Assembly (NCBI RefSeq): GCF_042138895.1
Contig: NZ_JBHIKW010000002.1
Location: forward strand, 248,001 to 312,000
Length of the DNA: 64,000 bases
From: Cedecea selenatireducens
Lineage (GTDB): Bacteria > Pseudomonadota > Gammaproteobacteria > Enterobacterales > Enterobacteriaceae
Direction of reading: 5' to 3'
Shown piece after piece: positions 59,354 through 64,000 of this stretch. The notes below the pieces were generated by a model, which was not told the origin of the DNA, ran no database searches, and saw only the letters and a list, made by a program, of their open reading frames with translations. The position numbers were made by a program, and so were the translations under genes. The stretch's first letter is position 1. The number at the start of each line of letters is the position of its first letter.

Positions 59354-59369
59354 TAGCGATCGCTTGCGC
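59354..59369 (-). promoter_or_regulatory. possible PurR operator in the purC leader
   Basis: TAGCGATCGCTTGCGC agrees with the PurR palindrome ACGCAAACGTTTGCGT at 10 of 16 positions, including the central CG and the right half TTGCG. It is only about 18 bp before the start codon, closer than usual. Confidence 0.3.
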
Positions 59370-59382
59370 AATCGGAGGGGTT

Positions 59383-59506
<124 letters not shown>

Positions 59507-59554
59507 CTACATAGGCCTAAATAACAAGGGCCGGAATTAACCGGCCCCTCAGTG

Positions 59555-60589
59555 TTACTTGCTGAATGCTGCCTGGAAGACAGCGACCAGCGCATCGTTC
59601 TGAGACTGCGTCAGCGGATGCCCTTTCGGGTCGATGAACTGCAGGCTGCTGCGGTTATCGAGGTCGCCAACCTGCAGCTTATAATCACCGTTCACCAGAC
59701 CCGGATCTTTCGCCCCGAGGTCGCTCCAGCTGCCGTCAGACAACGCCTTGTAGGTCACCGCGATACTGCCCTGAGAACGGGTGGTATCGGTCACCTTCAT
59801 GCCTGCTTTTTCAAGCGCGGCCGGCAGGCGGGTCCACACGACGTTGAACGGCGCACGCACCACCAGCATTGGCAGGCCGGTGTCATCCGCGGCGCTCTGC
59901 ACGTCAAGCTGGGCAGAGCTGCGGTTTTCCTGCGCATTCTGACGCGAGGTTTCAGACTTATCGAGGCCGGCACTGATGGTGTTCAGCATTTGCGCGCTGT
60001 AGCGCTGCAGAGCCGAAGCATCCGCGACCGGTTTGCCGCCCTGCTCAAGGTTCAGCAGTTTGACAACGACCGACTGCTGGTAGCCCTGCGGCTGCACGCT
60101 AATCTGGTAACGTCCACGGTACTGCACGTCTTCGTCAGCGCGGTTCCACTGTACCCAGTCGGTAGTCAGGGTTTGGCCGGCATCGTTACGTTGAGCGATC
60201 GCGTAGTTCTCGGACTGCAGAATGCTCACCACCTGAGACCACAGGCCGCTCGCCTTGTTGGCTTCAACCTGCAGCGTGGCGGTATCACCGGTGAACTGGG
60301 TGCGAGCCCCGTTCACCAATGCCAGAGCCTGTGCCGGTGGGCGAATATCCAGCTGCTTGCCTACTCCACCACTGCCGTTAGTGACCGGAATGTTGTAATC
60401 GCCATTCTGAATCGGCAGGATCATCCCCGCCGGAGCGTGGATTTCCGCAAGTGGGGTTGCATCCAGGTAGGACTCATCGCCGCTAACCTGACGCTTGTAA
60501 CGCTGATCGGAACTGCACGCCGCTAACAGCATGGCGAGCGAAACAACAGCAACTTTTGCCACCGTCGACTTCTGTACTGAGTAAGCCAT
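59555..60589 (-). CDS. bamC: BamC, outer-membrane assembly complex lipoprotein
   Basis: An accessory lipoprotein of the BAM beta-barrel insertion machine. It is 344 residues from the ATG at 60589, as in E. coli. The lipobox is Leu-Ala-Ala-Cys (lipidated Cys25), followed by the unstructured, conserved segment with Arg-Tyr-Lys-Arg-Gln-Val that binds BamD, then two helix-grip domains. It is 16 bp downstream of dapA, the usual dapA-bamC operon. Confidence 0.97.
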   Translation of the reverse strand: MAYSVQKSTVAKVAVVSLAMLLAACSSDQRYKRQVSGDESYLDATPLAEIHAPAGMILPIQNGDYNIPVTNGSGGVGKQLDIRPPAQALALVNGARTQFTGDTATLQVEANKASGLWSQVVSILQSENYAIAQRNDAGQTLTTDWVQWNRADEDVQYRGRYQISVQPQGYQQSVVVKLLNLEQGGKPVADASALQRYSAQMLNTISAGLDKSETSRQNAQENRSSAQLDVQSAADDTGLPMLVVRAPFNVVWTRLPAALEKAGMKVTDTTRSQGSIAVTYKALSDGSWSDLGAKDPGLVNGDYKLQVGDLDNRSSLQFIDPKGHPLTQSQNDALVAVFQAAFSK

Positions 60590-60605
60590 CAAATCTCCCT
60601 AAGCT

Positions 60606-61484
60606 TTACAGCAGACCGGCATGCTTAAGCGCGCTAATAATCACCGGGCGACTTGCGTCGGTCAGCGGCGTCATCGGCAGGCGTAAGGTATCGGTTGCCA
60701 CAAGACCCAACTCCCTGGCGGCCCATTTCACCGGGATAGGGTTGGGTTCTACAAACAATTTATGGTGCAGCGGCATCAGACGCTGATTAATTTCGCGAGC
60801 CTGTGCAAATTGCCCTGAGGTGGCCAGTTTACACATTTCCGCCATCTCACGCGCGGCTACGTTTGCGGTCACGGAAATTACGCCGTGGCCACCAAGCTGA
60901 ATAAAGTCCAGCGCGCTGGCGTCATCGCCGCTCACCAGGATGAAGTCATCTTCAACCAGCTCTTTGATCTGGTTTACGCGACTTAAGTTCCCGGTGGCTT
61001 CTTTGATACCGATAATATTTTTGATTTTCGCCAGGCGGCCAACGGTTTCAGGCAGCATGTCGCAGCCGGTACGAGACGGCACGTTATACAGCATCTGCGG
61101 CAGATGGGTGCTTTCAGCAATCGCTTTAAAGTGCTGGAACAGCCCTTCCTGGGTAGGACGGTTGTAATAAGGGGTGACCGTCAGGCAGCCCACAATGCCG
61201 CTGTCCTGCAGGTGATGCGTCAGGGAAATCGCTTCGGAAGTCGCGTTAGCACCGGTACCGGCAATAATCGGGATACGCCCGTCGGCCAGTTCAACGGTAA
61301 GCTTCACTACGTCGACGTGTTCGTCGTGGCTCAAAGTAGCCGATTCGCCGGTAGTCCCTACCGAGACAATCGCCGATGTTCCGCTGGCGACATGGTAATC
61401 AATCAGTTTTTTCAGGCTGGACCGGCAGACATTACCTTTCTCATCCATCGGCGTAATTATCGCGACAACACTTCCCGTAAACAT
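60606..61484 (-). CDS. dapA: DapA, 4-hydroxy-tetrahydrodipicolinate synthase
   Basis: Condenses pyruvate with aspartate semialdehyde, the first committed step to diaminopimelate and lysine. Starting at 61484 gives 292 residues, as in E. coli. The Schiff-base lysine is in Ile-Gly-Ile-Lys-Glu-Ala-Thr-Gly (about 161), and the catalytic motif Gly-Thr-Thr-Gly-Glu-Ser and Tyr133 in Tyr-Asn-Val-Pro-Ser-Arg are present. Divergent from gcvR. Confidence 0.97.
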   Translation of the reverse strand: MFTGSVVAIITPMDEKGNVCRSSLKKLIDYHVASGTSAIVSVGTTGESATLSHDEHVDVVKLTVELADGRIPIIAGTGANATSEAISLTHHLQDSGIVGCLTVTPYYNRPTQEGLFQHFKAIAESTHLPQMLYNVPSRTGCDMLPETVGRLAKIKNIIGIKEATGNLSRVNQIKELVEDDFILVSGDDASALDFIQLGGHGVISVTANVAAREMAEMCKLATSGQFAQAREINQRLMPLHHKLFVEPNPIPVKWAARELGLVATDTLRLPMTPLTDASRPVIISALKHAGLL

Positions 61485-61630
61485 TAGCCACCCTCTGTGC
61501 AAACATGTTCTCCAATGTTACGTTTGGTGCCATAGCAAAAGCAAGCCGCCAGAAGGCGCTAAGCGGTTGGCAGCTTACTTTTTTTATGCTTTCCTAATGT
61601 GAATCTCACCGATTGACAGGAAGAACACGC

Positions 61631-62185
61631 TTGACACCCTCATCACACCATTATTTGGTTATCACAGCCCTGGGGGCGGACCGTCCTGGTATCGTCAATA
61701 CTATTACCCGCCACGTGAGCAGTTGCGGCTGCAACATCGAAGACAGCCGGCTTGCCATGCTGGGTGAAGAGTTCACCTTTATCATGCTGCTTTCCGGCAG
61801 CTGGAACGCGATAACCCTGATCGAATCTACCCTGCCGCTGAAGGGCGCGGAACTCGATCTGTTAATTGTGATGAAACGCACAACCGCCCAGGAAAGACCG
61901 GCCACCCCGGCCACGGTTTGGGTACAGGTTGAAGTGGCAGACTCGCCGCACCTGATTGAGCGATTTACCCACCTGTTTGACACCCATCAAATGAACATTG
62001 CCGAGCTGGTTTCCCGCACTCAGCCTGCTGAGAACGACGTGGGGCCGCGTCTGTATATCCAGATAACTGCCCACAGCCCAGGTTCACAGGATGCGACAAT
62101 TATCGAGCAAGCGTTTAAAGCCCTATGTACAGAACTGAAAGCAGAAGGCACTATTAACGTGGTTAACCCACAGCAAGATGATTAA
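61631..62185 (+). CDS. gcvR: GcvR, glycine cleavage system repressor protein
   Basis: Binds GcvA to repress gcvTHP when glycine is scarce. It has two ACT-like domains; Asp-Arg-Pro-Gly-Ile-Val-Asn near residue 17 marks the first. Start: a TTG at 61631, seven bases from the SD (aggaag), aligns with the E. coli N-terminus (Ser-Ser-x-His-Tyr-Leu-Val-Ile) and gives 184 residues. No ATG is available upstream. bcp follows after 15 bp. Confidence 0.93.
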   Translation: MTPSSHHYLVITALGADRPGIVNTITRHVSSCGCNIEDSRLAMLGEEFTFIMLLSGSWNAITLIESTLPLKGAELDLLIVMKRTTAQERPATPATVWVQVEVADSPHLIERFTHLFDTHQMNIAELVSRTQPAENDVGPRLYIQITAHSPGSQDATIIEQAFKALCTELKAEGTINVVNPQQDD

Positions 62186-62200
62186 AGACGGAGAGTAGTG

Positions 62201-62671
62201 ATGAGCCCACTGAAAGCCGGTGATAGTGCACCGAAATTTAGCTTGCCCGATCAGGACGGCGAACAAGTAAATTTAACCGACTTCCAGGGACAGAGAGTTC
62301 TGGTTTATTTCTATCCAAAAGCGATGACACCAGGCTGCACCGTGCAGGCATGTGGTTTGCGCGACAACATGGATGAGTTGAAAAAGCGTGGCGTGGAAGT
62401 GCTGGGCATCAGCACCGACAAGCCGGAAAAACTTTCCCGTTTTGCCGAGAAAGAGCTGCTTAACTTCACCCTGCTTTCTGACGAAGACCATCAGGTCTGC
62501 GATCAGTTTGGCGTGTGGGGCGAGAAATCTTTCATGGGCAAAACCTATGACGGCATTCACCGTATCAGCTTCCTGCTGGACGGCGACGGTAAAGTGGAAA
62601 AGGTCTTTGATGATTTCAAAACCAGTAACCACCACGATATCGTTGTGAACTGGCTGACAGAAAACGCCTAA
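62201..62671 (+). CDS. bcp: Bcp, thiol peroxidase (peroxiredoxin)
   Basis: Reduces peroxides with thioredoxin. It is 156 residues, as in E. coli. The peroxidatic Cys46 and resolving Cys51 are in Thr-Pro-Gly-Cys-Thr-Val-Gln-Ala-Cys, and Phe-Tyr-Pro-Lys-Ala leads into the active site. Start at ATG 62201; a GTG directly before it would add one residue. Co-transcribed with gcvR, ending at a terminator shared with perM. Confidence 0.96.
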   Translation: MSPLKAGDSAPKFSLPDQDGEQVNLTDFQGQRVLVYFYPKAMTPGCTVQACGLRDNMDELKKRGVEVLGISTDKPEKLSRFAEKELLNFTLLSDEDHQVCDQFGVWGEKSFMGKTYDGIHRISFLLDGDGKVEKVFDDFKTSNHHDIVVNWLTENA

Positions 62672-62680
62672 GAACACACA

Positions 62681-62710
62681 AAAAAGCCGACGTCTCAGTC
62701 GGCTTTTTTA
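62681..62710. terminator. bidirectional terminator between bcp and perM
   Basis: AAAAAGCCGAC-GTCTCA-GTCGGCTTTTTT, A tract left and T tract right. Confidence 0.88.
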
Positions 62711-62716
62711 TTCCCG

Positions 62717-63793
62717 TTATTCCCGGCTGACCGCGTCATCCACCAGCGAAGCATCCGGCCAGGCATGAACGACGGCTTTAATCAGCGTTGCCAGCGGGAT
62801 AGCGAAGAACACGCCCCAGAATCCCCACAGCCCGCCGAAAATCACCACCGACAGAATAATCACCAGCGGATGAAGGTTGACCGCCTCCGAGAACAGCACC
62901 GGCACCAGCAGGTTGCCGTCGAGCGCCTGAATAATCAGGTACACCCCAAACAGCGTCCAGAACTCGGTGCCGAGGCCAAACTGGAACAGCGCCACGCAGA
63001 TAACCGGAATGGTGACCACAAACGCGCCGATGTACGGAATAAGCACCGAGAAGCCCACCAGCACCGCCAGCAGCAGCGAATAGTTCAGCCCGAAGACAAT
63101 AAAGCCGATATAGGTCGCCACGCCAACGACGATCATTTCCAGCACTTTGCCGCGAATATAGTTGGTGATTTGCTGGTTCATCTCCAGCCAGACCTGCCCC
63201 GCCAGGCCACGGTTGCGCGGCAGAACGCGGCGCACGGCGTTCAGCATCTGCTCTTTATCCTTCACCAGGAAGAACACCATCAGCGGAACCAGAATCAGAT
63301 AGATAGCCAGCGTCAGCAGCCCAACCAGCGACGCCAGGGAGAATTTCACCACCTGGTCGCCCATGCCTGACAGCCGCCCGCGCACGTTTTCGGCCATGGC
63401 GTCGATAATGCCCGCGTCCACCAGCGCCGGGTAGCGCTTCGGCAGCGTGGCGGCAAAATCAGAAAGCTTGTTGAGCATTCCCGGCATATCGCGAATCAGG
63501 TTGATCCCCTGCTGCCAGGCGACGGGGGCCACAAACAGCACCATCAGCAGCAAAATGCCGACAAACAGCACCAGCACGATAGTCGTCGCCCACGTTCGGG
63601 AACAGCCGACACGCTCCAGGCGCACCGTCGGCCACTCAAGCAAATAGGCCAGAACAATAGCCACCAGCAGCGGCGCCAGCAGGCCATGAAGGAAGAACAG
63701 AATGCAAAAGCCCGCCACAAGAATAACCAGCAGCGCAATCGCCTCCGGATCGCTGAAACGACGGCGATACCACTGCAACAACATGTCGAGCAT
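62717..63793 (-). CDS. perM: PerM, AI-2E-family membrane protein
   Basis: A 358-residue inner-membrane protein with about eight helices of the AI-2E/PerM family. It keeps the family segment Pro-Leu-Met-Val-Phe-Phe-Leu-Val-Lys-Asp-Lys and the late Pro-Tyr-Ile-Gly-Ala and Gly-Gly-Leu-Trp-Gly-Phe-Trp-Gly motifs. It was named a putative permease; the substrate is unknown. Start at 63793 (Met-Leu-Asp-Met-Leu) matches E. coli; the frame to 63844 adds 17 residues without support. Confidence 0.93.
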   Translation of the reverse strand: MLDMLLQWYRRRFSDPEAIALLVILVAGFCILFFLHGLLAPLLVAIVLAYLLEWPTVRLERVGCSRTWATTIVLVLFVGILLLMVLFVAPVAWQQGINLIRDMPGMLNKLSDFAATLPKRYPALVDAGIIDAMAENVRGRLSGMGDQVVKFSLASLVGLLTLAIYLILVPLMVFFLVKDKEQMLNAVRRVLPRNRGLAGQVWLEMNQQITNYIRGKVLEMIVVGVATYIGFIVFGLNYSLLLAVLVGFSVLIPYIGAFVVTIPVICVALFQFGLGTEFWTLFGVYLIIQALDGNLLVPVLFSEAVNLHPLVIILSVVIFGGLWGFWGVFFAIPLATLIKAVVHAWPDASLVDDAVSRE

Positions 63794-64000
63794 ACATCCC
63801 TTCCGTGAAGTTTTTTTTGATGGCGAATTGTATCGAAATGTCACCGTAAAGACTTTGCTTTTTACGGCGGATTACAAAGGGATAATCAACCAAATAAAAT
63901 CTTCGCAGCTTCAACGCCCTACAGTACACTTCTTTAAGCGAACAAACTTGTACTCATCGTGTCAAAATCTGACAACGACTAAACGGGACAGTAGTTATGG
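63794..64000 (+). other. upstream region of the next gene (probably bepA)
   Basis: About 200 bp of AT-rich DNA divergent from perM. The window ends with an ATG at 63997-63999, preceded by GGGACAGTAG. By E. coli gene order the next gene would be bepA (yfgC), but only one codon is inside, so this is a positional guess. Confidence 0.3.

Overview
The window looks like chromosomal backbone from a member of the Enterobacteriaceae close to Enterobacter, Cedecea, Kosakonia or Lelliottia; the genus cannot be fixed from sequence alone. Almost every protein is recognisable as the counterpart of an E. coli K-12 gene, mostly in the order seen around 52-56 min of that map. There is no prophage, insertion sequence, CRISPR array or ribosomal RNA operon.

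Layout. 1-3490: end of an aldo/keto reductase gene, ypeC, the Mn transporter mntH and the nucleoside transporter nupC. 3487-7352: a two-gene cyclic-di-GMP operon (phosphodiesterase pdeA followed by a DgcQ-like diguanylate cyclase). 7590-11045: two tRNA-Ala genes, yfeC/yfeD, gltX, and a tRNA-Val x3 / tRNA-Lys operon ending in an RtT-like unit that repeats the tRNA 3' end. 11084-18960: an FlxA-like gene behind a flagellar sigma-28 promoter, yfeR/yfeH, ypeB-ligA, zipA, cysZ and cysK. 19281-27562: the PTS operon ptsHI-crr, then pdxK, cysM and the sulfate transporter cysPTWA. 27720-32262: yfeX-yfeY-yfeZ-ypeA, amiA-hemF. 33022-40353: maeB, talA-tktB, ypfG, nudK. 40865-49420: periplasmic nitrate reductase napFDAGHBC, divergent from the nitrate sensor-regulator pair narQ-narP. 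49574-64000: acrD, ypfM, yffB-dapE-ypfN, ypfH, tmcA, ypfJ, purC, bamC-dapA, gcvR-bcp and perM.

Functional themes. Sulfur assimilation is concentrated here (cysZ, cysK, cysM, cysPTWA), with the PLP-salvage kinase pdxK directly behind the PLP enzyme cysM. The whole nitrate-responsive periplasmic respiration module (sensor, regulator, structural operon, with NarP and FNR sites at the expected spacing) lies in one 8.6-kb block; in E. coli these parts are at separate loci.

The least explained DNA is two intergenic stretches, hemF-maeB (about 760 bp) and nudK-napC (about 510 bp). They share a hairpin-rich, apparently non-coding repeat. The first copy is about 665 bp and bounded by perfect 12-bp terminal inverted repeats; the second is a rearranged partial copy that contains a separate palindromic repeat. 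One stem keeps its pairing by compensatory change between the copies, which suggests a structured RNA or a non-autonomous mobile element. This is the best candidate here for something undescribed.
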